From Oceanococcus sp041625325 (GTDB taxonomy: Bacteria > Pseudomonadota > Gammaproteobacteria > Nevskiales > Oceanococcaceae), in assembly GCA_041625325.1 (NCBI GenBank), contig JBFJTN010000245.1, positions 1 through 5,275 on the forward strand: a stretch of DNA of 5,275 nt. The letters run 5' to 3'. Shown here piece after piece: positions 1 to 5,275 of this stretch (within the stretch, counting starts at the first letter, position 1; each line of letters opens with the position of its first letter). The notes beneath the pieces are model-generated. The model was not told where the DNA came from and ran no database searches. It saw only the letters and a program-made list of their open reading frames with translations. A program made the translations under genes and the position numbers.

Positions 1-1314
1 GTCGCTGCTGCTCATCTTCCAGTGGCGCGGGTCGCGTCCGCCGTCGTTGTAATAGCCCGCCATGTGACGGGTGGGGATGTACATCAGCCCGGTGAGTGGC
101 GAGAAGGCCATGGGATGCCAGTTGTGCATGCCGGCCGAGCCGGGCCAGATCAGGGCTTCGCCATTTTCGTAGCGGGCACCTTTGACCTCGACCGGCCGTC
201 CAGTGGCGAGGTCGATCCGCTCGGCCCAGGTCACCTTGCCGAGCTTCTCTGCGGAGATCAGCTGGCCGGTCTCCCGGTCGATCACGTAGAAAAAGCCGTT
301 CTTCGGCGCGTGCATCAACAACTTGCGCGGGCGGCCATCAATGGTGCTGGTGGTCAGCACCATGTCCATGGTGGAGTTGAAATCCCAGCTCTCGCCCGGG
401 GTCGTCTGGTAGTGCCAGACGTACTCACCGCTGTCGGCGTCCAGCGCAACCACTGAGCAGAGGAACAGGTTGTCGCCACCGCCGGGTGAACGCAGCTTGT
501 GATTCCAGGGCGATCCATTGCCGGTGCCCAGGTAAATGCGATTGAATTCGGGGTCGTAGGTCATCGCATTCCAGACCGTGCCACCGCCGCCGTACCGCCA
601 CCATTCACCGGTCCAGGTCTTCGCCGCCATGGCCATGGCCGGATTCTCGAAGCCGTCGGCCGGATTGCCGGGGACGACATGCCAGCGCCAGCGCTGCTCG
701 CCGGTGGCGGTGTCGTAGGCCGTTACGTAGCCCCGCACATAGCCGAAGTCCGCGCCGCCGTGGCCGATGATCACGGTGTCGTTGAAGACCCTCGGGGCGC
801 CGGTGATATAGCGGTTGTCACCCGCTTCGGTGGTCATGACCGACCAGGCCAGCTCGCCGGTGTCGGCCTCCAGCGCGATCAGGCGGCCATCCTGCACGCC
901 CACATAGATGCGGCCCTTCCAGTAGGCCAGCCCCCGGATGCCCCAGGCCATGCGCATCTTGATCGGATCGACCTGCGGATCGTATTGCCACAGCTTGCGG
1001 CCGTTGCGTGCGTCGATGGCATGGACCTGGCTGTAGCCGACAGCGATGTAGATGACCCCGTCCACCGCCAGGGGTTGCGAGGAGACGCCCCACAGCTCAT
1101 CCAGCTCGTAGGTCCAGGCCAGATCCAGCCTGTCGATGCTGCTGCGATTGATCTGATCCAGCGGGCTGTGGCGCTGTTCGTCGAAGGTCCGACCCCAGGC
1201 CGCCCAGTTGCGTCCATCGGCGCCGTCCTGCAGCGCCTGATTGTCGATCGTGGCGCTGGCGTCCTGCGCCAGCAGCAGGGCGCCCAGTACGAGGCCGATG
1301 GCGGGTCCCGTCAT
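1..1314 (-). CDS. PQQ-dependent alcohol dehydrogenase (quinoprotein, methanol/ethanol family), divergent active site, 3' end outside the window
   Basis: Periplasmic enzyme that oxidises an alcohol to an aldehyde with pyrroloquinoline quinone and passes electrons to a cytochrome c; the substrate is not identifiable. The first 438 residues are present. Residues 1-21 look like a signal peptide (hydrophobic 4-16, Ala-Ser-Ala before the likely cleavage site), though without the usual basic start. Propeller repeats of the A-x-D-x-x-x-G-x-x-x-W type occur at 99-109, 147-157, 199-209 and 290-300. By family alignment, Asn266 (in GTGN) is a metal ligand, Asp311 (in SWDFN) the catalytic base, Arg127 and Lys338 PQQ contacts, and HNWHP at 397-401 lies near the cofactor. 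The vicinal Cys-Cys pair is absent and Asp189 replaces the usual metal-binding Glu. The ATG at 1314 has a modest AGGCGG ahead of it, and the 82-base gap upstream offers no in-frame ATG or GTG. The region that would show a C-terminal haem c domain (CxxCH) is missing, so type I and type II enzymes cannot be told apart. Confidence 0.93.
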   Translation of the reverse strand, partial: MTGPAIGLVLGALLLAQDASATIDNQALQDGADGRNWAAWGRTFDEQRHSPLDQINRSSIDRLDLAWTYELDELWGVSSQPLAVDGVIYIAVGYSQVHAIDARNGRKLWQYDPQVDPIKMRMAWGIRGLAYWKGRIYVGVQDGRLIALEADTGELAWSVMTTEAGDNRYITGAPRVFNDTVIIGHGGADFGYVRGYVTAYDTATGEQRWRWHVVPGNPADGFENPAMAMAAKTWTGEWWRYGGGGTVWNAMTYDPEFNRIYLGTGNGSPWNHKLRSPGGGDNLFLCSVVALDADSGEYVWHYQTTPGESWDFNSTMDMVLTTSTIDGRPRKLLMHAPKNGFFYVIDRETGQLISAEKLGKVTWAERIDLATGRPVEVKGARYENGEALIWPGSAGMHNWHPMAFSPLTGLMYIPTRHMAGYYNDGGRDPRHWKMSSSD

Positions 1315-1367
1315 CCTGTTTCCGCCTGGGTGCCCCGGGCCGTGGCCCGCCGGCGGAGAGCCAGATG

Positions 1368-1396
1368 CCGGGCGGTCCGGCGGTGCCGCCGCCCGG
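1368..1396 (-). promoter_or_regulatory. Intercistronic GC hairpin directly after the serine hydrolase stop
   Basis: On the minus strand the eight bases next to the stop codon, CCGGGCGG (1396-1389), pair perfectly with CCGCCCGG (1375-1368). Inside lies a second stem, CGGC/GCCG (1388-1385 with 1381-1378), around a three-base loop, with two bases bulged. No run of U follows, so it is not a standard intrinsic terminator. It could protect the 3' end of the hydrolase message, reduce read-through into the dehydrogenase gene, or mark a processing site. A second small hairpin (CGGGC/GCCCG, 1336-1349) lies in the same 82-base gap. The role is inferred; only the pairing is seen. Confidence 0.5.
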
Positions 1397-2668
1397 TCAG
1401 CGCGCAATGCGGTTCTCGCAGAATGCATTCAGCCCCCTGAACAGCGCGAGCATCTCAGGGATGTGTGGTCCCAGCACGGGCTTGCCGGTGGTGACCAGGC
1501 ACACCACGCTGCCGGTATCCGGCCGGGCCCAGGTCAGCGTGCTGGACAGGCCGAGATGACCGAAGGTCCGGTGCCGGTTGATGCCGTAGAGACCGATCCC
1601 GGCGTGGCCCAGCATGAAGCCCGGGGAATAGCGGATCGGGATGCCGATGGTGCGGTCGATGCTGCCATGCCGGCGGTCCGGCGCCAGGGCCCGGGCCACG
1701 GTTTCGGGCGCAAACACGCGTCGGCCCTGGAAGCGGCCGCCGTCGAGCAGGCACTGATAGAAGCGGGCGCTGCTTTCCGCCGTGGCGATCACGTTGCCGG
1801 ATGGCACCACGGCGGTGAGAAAGCGGGGGTCATTGGACATTTCGATCGCCGCCGAAAAATCCGCGCCGATCACGCGGGACAGCTGCCAGGCGATGGGCGC
1901 AGGCAGCATCCCTGTCTGGGCATTGAGGGCGACCTGCGACAGCTGGGCCGGCGCGACACCGAAGTCCAGCCAGCTGGCCTCCAGCGGTGCCTTGATCAGC
2001 TCCTGCAGCAGCTCCCTTGGCTCCCGTCCGGTGGCCGTCCGGATCAGCTCGGCCAGCACGAATCCGCCGGTGAGGCTGTGGTAGGCCGGTCGCCCGCCGA
2101 TGCGGCGTGCCGGCCGCATGTCCAGTACCGCCTCGCGCAGCGCCTGCGGATCGTCAAGAACATCAAGATCCAGGTTTTCCGCATGTGGTGAAGGCATGCG
2201 GGTCAGGCCGGCGCGATGGGTGAGAATCTGCCGGATGGTGATCCTGCCCTTGCCGTGCCGCTCGAACCCGGGCAGATGGCTTGCCAGCCGGTCGTCCAGG
2301 GAAAAATGACCGCTCTCGACGAGCTTGTGCACGAGCATCGCATTGATCGCCTTGCCGCCGGAAAACAGGTTGACCGGCGTATCCACCCGCATGGGGACGG
2401 GATCCGGCGCCGCCTGTCCGGGGGCGTTGCCCCGGGCATGGCCGATGGCCCGATTGATCACGACATGCCCCTGATGGCGCACGCACAGCTGCATGGCAGG
2501 CTGCACGCCGGTCGCATACAGCGCGGTAATGCGTTGCCACAGGGCGGCCACGCTGCCCGCAGCGAGGCCGGCCGCCCGCTCATCGGTCTCCGTTCCTCGA
2601 TGGGTGACGGACTCGGCATCGTCGGGTACCCGACACAGCAGGGAGTAGGGGCTGAGGACTTTGAGCAT
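1397..2668 (-). CDS. Serine hydrolase, class C beta-lactamase / EstB (family VIII esterase) type
   Basis: A 423-residue protein of the penicillin-binding fold, probably an esterase, lactonase or amidase of unknown substrate. The nucleophile motif S-x-x-K is Ser103-Gly-Gly-Lys106. It is followed by a helix and LDDRLASHLPGF, then ILTHRAGL, both typical of this family. The tyrosine motif is Tyr196-His-Ser, where true class C beta-lactamases have Y-x-N. The third motif is probably Gly370-His371-Leu-Gly in place of KTG. Family members are usually about 380-430 residues, matching this start. The frame stays open 96 codons further upstream (to 2956), but that part is Pro/Arg/Gly-rich and unlike the family. 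The ATG at 2668 has no clear Shine-Dalgarno sequence, so the start is the weakest point. No signal peptide or lipobox is visible, so it is probably cytoplasmic. The PQQ dehydrogenase gene follows after 82 bases on the same strand, so co-transcription is likely. A role in beta-lactam resistance is not supported. Confidence 0.86.
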   Translation of the reverse strand: MLKVLSPYSLLCRVPDDAESVTHRGTETDERAAGLAAGSVAALWQRITALYATGVQPAMQLCVRHQGHVVINRAIGHARGNAPGQAAPDPVPMRVDTPVNLFSGGKAINAMLVHKLVESGHFSLDDRLASHLPGFERHGKGRITIRQILTHRAGLTRMPSPHAENLDLDVLDDPQALREAVLDMRPARRIGGRPAYHSLTGGFVLAELIRTATGREPRELLQELIKAPLEASWLDFGVAPAQLSQVALNAQTGMLPAPIAWQLSRVIGADFSAAIEMSNDPRFLTAVVPSGNVIATAESSARFYQCLLDGGRFQGRRVFAPETVARALAPDRRHGSIDRTIGIPIRYSPGFMLGHAGIGLYGINRHRTFGHLGLSSTLTWARPDTGSVVCLVTTGKPVLGPHIPEMLALFRGLNAFCENRIAR

Positions 2669-3025
2669 GGGCTGGTCGGTGACGGTGTCGCAGAAGGATC
2701 TCGGGAGATTATCCGGTAATGCGGCCCGGCGGGGGCAGGTGAGCCTGCGTCCATGGGCGCCAGGGCCGACGCGGTCCGGCTGTGAGAGATCCGTCGCCCG
2801 TTGCAGTGGGTCCTTCAGGTCGGCGGCACAGCGCCCTGGCGCCGAGCGTGCAATCGAGCTTTGGGTCGGCTCGGCCACTGGCGCCGCCGGCAGGGTCGTC
2901 CGCGGGTGCTTCGGCAAGGCCGGACCGCCGGGCAGGGCCCGCAGGCGCCAATCCATTTCGACTCCGGCCGGTTGATAAGGCAGGATGCACGCTGGCCATC
3001 AAGACCAGGACACAGGAGGGTGAAC
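2669..3025. promoter_or_regulatory. Divergent intergenic region between the serine hydrolase and the formaldehyde operon
   Basis: These 357 bases separate two divergent transcription units and must carry both promoters. No protein in it is convincing: the open frames crossing it are GC-rich chance frames with no recognisable family. On the minus strand GATAAT (2713-2708) resembles a -10 box and would leave a leader of about 40 bases before the ATG at 2668, but I see no matching -35. No good promoter pair is visible ahead of the plus-strand gene. Four GGCGCC palindromes occur (2756, 2838, 2880, 2944). The first two belong to an 11-base inverted repeat, GGCGCCAGGGC at 2756-2766 and its complement at 2833-2843. 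CTGGCGCCG is directly repeated at 2836 and 2878. These could be operator sites, but no regulator gene is in the window. Confidence 0.45.
3014..3019 (+). promoter_or_regulatory. Ribosome binding site of the class III alcohol dehydrogenase
   Basis: A perfect AGGAGG ends six bases before the ATG at 3026, the strongest Shine-Dalgarno sequence in the window. It settles the start: the same frame is open upstream to 2801, but that extension is not needed and does not resemble the family. It also suggests high translation of this gene. Confidence 0.9.
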
Positions 3026-4135
3026 ATGGACGTACGTGCCGCAGTGGCTTTCGAGGCGGGCCAGCCGCTCAGTATAGAAACGGTGCAGCTGGATGGGCCC
3101 AGGGCGGGTGAGGTGCTGGTGGAAATGAAAGCCACCGGCCTGTGCCATACCGACAAGTACACGCTGTCCGGCGCCGACCCGGAAGGCCTGTTTCCGGCGA
3201 TCCTTGGGCACGAAGGGGCGGGCGTGGTGGTCGAGGTCGGCGAGGGGGTCCGCTCCCTGAAGCCGGGGGATCACGTCATTCCGCTGTACACGCCGGAGTG
3301 CCGGGAGTGCGAGTACTGCCTGAACCCCAAGACCAATCTGTGTCAGAGCATTCGTGCCACCCAGGGTCAGGGGCTGATGCCTGACGGCAGCAGCCGCTTT
3401 TCCCTGAACGGCCGTCCCATCCTGCACTACATGGGTTGTTCGACCTTCGCCAACTACAGCGTCGTGCCCGAGATCGCCCTGGCGAAGATTCGCCAGGACG
3501 CCCCCTTCGACAAGGTCTGCTATATCGGCTGCGGGGTGACGACCGGAATCGGCGCCGTCCTGTTCACCGCCAGGGTGGAGGCCGGCGCGCGGGTGGTGGT
3601 CTTCGGCCTCGGTGGCATCGGCCTGAACGTGATCCAGGGCGCGCGCATGGTGGGCGCCAGCCAGATCGTGGGGGTGGACCTGAACCCTGCCCGTGAGGCC
3701 ATGGCGCGCCGCTTCGGGATGACGGATTTCGTCAACCCGAAGGATCTTGATGGCGACCTGGTTGGCCATCTGGTCGAGCTGACCGGCGGCGGTGCCGACT
3801 ACAGCTTCGAATGCATCGGCAATGTGCAGGTCATGCGCCAGGCCCTGGAGTGCTGCCACAAGGGCTGGGGCGTCTCGACCATCATTGGCGTGGCCGGCGC
3901 CGGGCAGGAGATTTCCACCCGTCCGTTTCAGCTGGTCACCGGGCGGCGCTGGATCGGCACCGCCTTCGGTGGCGCCCGCGGCCGTACGGATGTGCCCAGG
4001 ATCGTCGACTGGTACATGGAGGGCCGGATCAATATCGATGACCTGATCACGCACACCATGCCACTGGACGATATCAACAAGGGTTTCGAGTTGATGGACA
4101 GGGGTGAGTCCATCCGCAGCGTGGTGCTGTATTGA
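3026..4135 (+). CDS. frmA: S-(hydroxymethyl)glutathione dehydrogenase / class III alcohol dehydrogenase
   Basis: A 369-residue cytoplasmic zinc enzyme. It oxidises S-hydroxymethylglutathione, the spontaneous adduct of formaldehyde and glutathione, to S-formylglutathione with NAD+; the family also reduces S-nitrosoglutathione. Catalytic zinc ligands are Cys40 (GLCHTD), His62-Glu63 (GHEGAG) and Cys169 (IGCGVTTG). The structural zinc is held by Cys92, Cys95, Cys98 and Cys106. The NAD-binding Rossmann turn GLGGIG is at 194-199, with Asp218 after the second strand giving NAD preference. The stretch from Ile109 to Phe125 (RATQGQGLMPDG) is typical of class III, and Arg110 matches the Arg that binds the carboxylate of the glutathione adduct. 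Length and motifs are complete, with nothing broken. The stop codon shares a base with the next start, so the two genes form one translationally coupled operon. No frmR-type repressor is seen. The name adhC is also used for this gene. Confidence 0.97.
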   Translation: MDVRAAVAFEAGQPLSIETVQLDGPRAGEVLVEMKATGLCHTDKYTLSGADPEGLFPAILGHEGAGVVVEVGEGVRSLKPGDHVIPLYTPECRECEYCLNPKTNLCQSIRATQGQGLMPDGSSRFSLNGRPILHYMGCSTFANYSVVPEIALAKIRQDAPFDKVCYIGCGVTTGIGAVLFTARVEAGARVVVFGLGGIGLNVIQGARMVGASQIVGVDLNPAREAMARRFGMTDFVNPKDLDGDLVGHLVELTGGGADYSFECIGNVQVMRQALECCHKGWGVSTIIGVAGAGQEISTRPFQLVTGRRWIGTAFGGARGRTDVPRIVDWYMEGRINIDDLITHTMPLDDINKGFELMDRGESIRSVVLY

Positions 4136-4974
4136 TGGACATCGTGGTTCGCTCCGAGCAGCGTTGCTTCGGGGGGGTGCAGGGCTTCTACAGTCACGCC
4201 AGCGACAGCACCGCAACCCGCATGAACTTTGCCGTGTATCAGCCGCCGCAGGTGGCCAGCGGGCCGGTGCCTGCCCTGTACTACCTGGCCGGCCTGACCT
4301 GCAACGAGGAGACATTCGTGATCAAGGCCGGTGCACAGCGGCTGGCCGCGGAGCTGGGCCTGCTGCTGGTGGCCTGTGACACCAGCCCGCGTGGGCTGAA
4401 CCTGCCGGGTGATGCCCAGGACTGGGATTTCGGTGTTGGCGCAGGCTTCTACCTCGATGCCGAGCAACAGCCCTGGGCGGCACATTACCGGATGGGGCGC
4501 TACGTGAATGAAGAACTGCCTGCCGTGGTCGAACGGCACTTTCCGGTCACTCGACGGCGCGGCATCTTTGGTCATTCCATGGGTGGCCATGGCGCCCTGG
4601 TGACAGCCTTGCGACACCATGAGCGCTGGCATTCGCTGTCGGCCTTTGCGCCGATCAGCAACCCCAGTGTGGTGCCCTGGGGGCGCAAGGCCTTCGCCTC
4701 CTACCTGGGGGCCGATGAAAGCCGCTGGGCGGAGTGGGACGCCACGCAGCTGTTGCACAGGGGCCCCTGGCCCGGCGAGATTCTGATCGACCAGGGCGGC
4801 GACGATCAGTTTCTGAGCCGCGAGCTGAAACCGGAAAAGCTGGAGCGGGCGGCGGCGAGCGTCGGTCAGTCGCTCACGCTGCGTCGACAGGCGGGCTACG
4901 ACCACAGTTATTACTTCATCCAGAGTTTCATGGAGGATCATCTGCGCCACCATGCCCAGGCCCTGCAGGCCTGA
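4135..4974 (+). CDS. fghA: S-formylglutathione hydrolase
   Basis: A 279-residue cytoplasmic serine esterase of the alpha/beta-hydrolase (esterase D) family. It hydrolyses S-formylglutathione, the product of the gene before it, to formate and free glutathione. The nucleophile elbow GHSMGG places catalytic Ser148. The acid is Asp224 in the conserved IDQGxxDxFL segment, and the base is His257 in GYDHSYYFI. The conserved LTCNEETF segment near 54-61 carries Cys56, which in characterised homologues makes the enzyme sensitive to thiol reagents. Length is normal for the family (about 275-285). The start is the ATG at 4135, sharing its A with the upstream stop (TGATG); a TTG one codon earlier is open but unnecessary. 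No strong ribosome binding site precedes it, consistent with coupled translation. The E. coli counterpart in the formaldehyde operon is called frmB. Confidence 0.96.
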   Translation: MDIVVRSEQRCFGGVQGFYSHASDSTATRMNFAVYQPPQVASGPVPALYYLAGLTCNEETFVIKAGAQRLAAELGLLLVACDTSPRGLNLPGDAQDWDFGVGAGFYLDAEQQPWAAHYRMGRYVNEELPAVVERHFPVTRRRGIFGHSMGGHGALVTALRHHERWHSLSAFAPISNPSVVPWGRKAFASYLGADESRWAEWDATQLLHRGPWPGEILIDQGGDDQFLSRELKPEKLERAAASVGQSLTLRRQAGYDHSYYFIQSFMEDHLRHHAQALQA

Positions 4975-5096
4975 TCTCCGCTGGCGATCCGCTGCCGGGA
5001 AGGCCTTGGCCGACAGCCCGCAGCCGATCTTGCGCGGGCCGGTTCGTTCAGTGCAGGCCTAAGTCCTTGATTTTCGGAGTTGTCGCTGGAGGGGGA

Positions 5097-5125
5097 TTGC
5101 GCGGCAACCGCGCGATACGTATACT
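5097..5125 (+). promoter_or_regulatory. Probable sigma-70 promoter of the initiator tRNA
   Basis: TTGCGC (5097-5102) and TATACT (5120-5125) are separated by 17 bases. The -10 box matches the consensus in five of six positions; the -35 box only in its TTG. Transcription would start near 5132, giving a leader of about seven bases before the tRNA at 5139. The spacer contains an inverted repeat, GCGCGG-CAA-CCGCGC (5099-5113), and the palindrome ATACGTAT (5115-5122) overlaps the -10 box. The rest of the stretch after fghA (4975-5096) shows no gene and no clear terminator, so read-through from fghA into the tRNA is possible. Confidence 0.6.
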
Positions 5126-5138
5126 TCGTTGGCTCTGG

Positions 5139-5215
5139 TGCGGGGTGGAGCAGCCAGGCAGCTCGTCGGGCTCATAACCCGAAGGTCGCAGGTTCGAATC
5201 CTGCCCCCGCTACCA
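5139..5215 (+). tRNA. metY: Initiator tRNA-fMet, anticodon CAT, CCA encoded
   Basis: A 77-base cloverleaf folds completely. It has acceptor GCGGGG with CCCCGC, D stem GAGC/GCTC, anticodon stem TCGGG/CCCGA, loop CTCATAA with anticodon CAT at 5173-5175, variable AGGTC, T stem GCAGG/CCTGC around TTCGAAT, then A and CCA at 5213-5215. The three G-C pairs in the anticodon stem and the unpaired first acceptor position are the marks of an initiator rather than an elongator methionine tRNA. Position 1 is T and position 72 is T, whereas E. coli has C and A there; both are mismatches. The A11-T24 pair of bacterial initiators is present. The symbol follows the E. coli gene located just before rimP-nusA-infB; the neighbouring genes that would confirm it lie outside the window. 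Confidence 0.97.
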
Positions 5216-5236
5216 AACATCTTGGACGAATCTTCG

Positions 5237-5258
5237 GCCCCATTTATGGGGCTTTTTT
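5237..5258 (+). terminator. Intrinsic terminator after the initiator tRNA
   Basis: GCCCCA (5237-5242), loop TTTA, TGGGGC (5247-5252), then six T (5253-5258): a six-base-pair stem with a U run in the transcript. It lies 21 bases past the tRNA CCA end, so the primary tRNA transcript would carry a short 3' trailer removed by processing. Confidence 0.88.
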
Positions 5259-5275
5259 ATTCGCCGGAGAAATGA

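Noticed and set aside
1..1314. Lanthanide-dependent methanol dehydrogenase (XoxF)
   Set aside because: It lacks the second Asp of the D-Y-D signature and the Cys-Cys motif.
499..2191. Long plus-strand open frames over the PQQ dehydrogenase and serine hydrolase
   Set aside because: The minus-strand proteins carry clear family motifs throughout these stretches; the plus-strand translations are low-complexity shadows.
1397..2668. Antibiotic-resistance beta-lactamase
   Set aside because: There is no signal peptide, Y-H-S replaces Y-x-N and GHLG replaces KTG; the pattern fits EstB-type esterases better.
2801..3025. In-frame 75-codon N-terminal extension of frmA
   Set aside because: The ATG at 3026 has a perfect ribosome binding site and gives the normal family length; the upstream translation is Arg/Gly-rich and non-homologous.
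4132..4134. TTG one codon before the fghA ATG as start
   Set aside because: The adjacent ATG at 4135 gives the standard stop/start overlap and a normal N-terminus.
2999..4315. Long minus-strand open frame opposite frmA (438 codons)
   Set aside because: It is antisense to a fully conserved zinc dehydrogenase, has no recognisable motif, and is expected by chance in high-GC DNA.
3928..4953. Long minus-strand open frame opposite fghA (341 codons)
   Set aside because: It is a shadow of the hydrolase gene with no family features.
4975..5096. Terminator after fghA
   Set aside because: GC-rich partial symmetries are present, such as AAGGCCTT, but there is no stable stem followed by a T run.
5139..5215. 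Elongator tRNA-Met or tRNA-Ile (CAT)
   Set aside because: Three G-C pairs in the anticodon stem and the unpaired 1-72 position identify an initiator.
5266..5275. Start of the next gene (GGAG then ATG at 5272), perhaps rimP
   Set aside because: Only four bases of coding sequence are present and the spacing from GGAG to ATG is just two bases; the gene cannot be identified from this window.

Overview
The window looks like chromosomal DNA from a high-GC gammaproteobacterium. The base composition, the proteins and the initiator tRNA all fit that. In many gammaproteobacteria an initiator tRNA gene sits just before rimP-nusA-infB, and the window ends about where such an operon would begin. The genus cannot be fixed from this sequence. 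There is no sign of phage, plasmid, CRISPR or insertion sequence.

Left half, minus strand, read right to left: a 423-residue serine hydrolase of the class C beta-lactamase/EstB type (1397-2668) is followed 82 bases later by a periplasmic PQQ-dependent alcohol dehydrogenase (start at 1314, running off the left edge after 438 residues). The gap holds a strong GC hairpin directly after the hydrolase stop codon. The two genes are probably co-transcribed. The dehydrogenase is unusual: it keeps the PQQ propeller fold and the catalytic Asp, but lacks the vicinal Cys-Cys pair of methanol and ethanol dehydrogenases and has Asp where the metal-binding Glu is usual.

Middle: a 357-base divergent intergenic region (2669-3025) has no credible gene, carries four GGCGCC palindromes and an 11-base inverted repeat, and ends in a textbook ribosome binding site.

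Right half, plus strand: the glutathione-dependent formaldehyde pathway as a translationally coupled pair. These are class III alcohol dehydrogenase / S-(hydroxymethyl)glutathione dehydrogenase (3026-4135) and S-formylglutathione hydrolase (4135-4974), with stop and start sharing one base. A short promoter region then leads to a 77-base initiator tRNA-fMet (5139-5215) with encoded CCA and an intrinsic terminator.

Inferred theme: the minus-strand pair could hydrolyse an ester or similar compound and oxidise an alcohol in the periplasm, while the plus-strand pair converts formaldehyde to formate in the cytoplasm. If the PQQ enzyme releases formaldehyde, the two arms would form one route, but its non-classical active site argues against simple methanol oxidation. 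The glutathione pair may simply be housekeeping detoxification.
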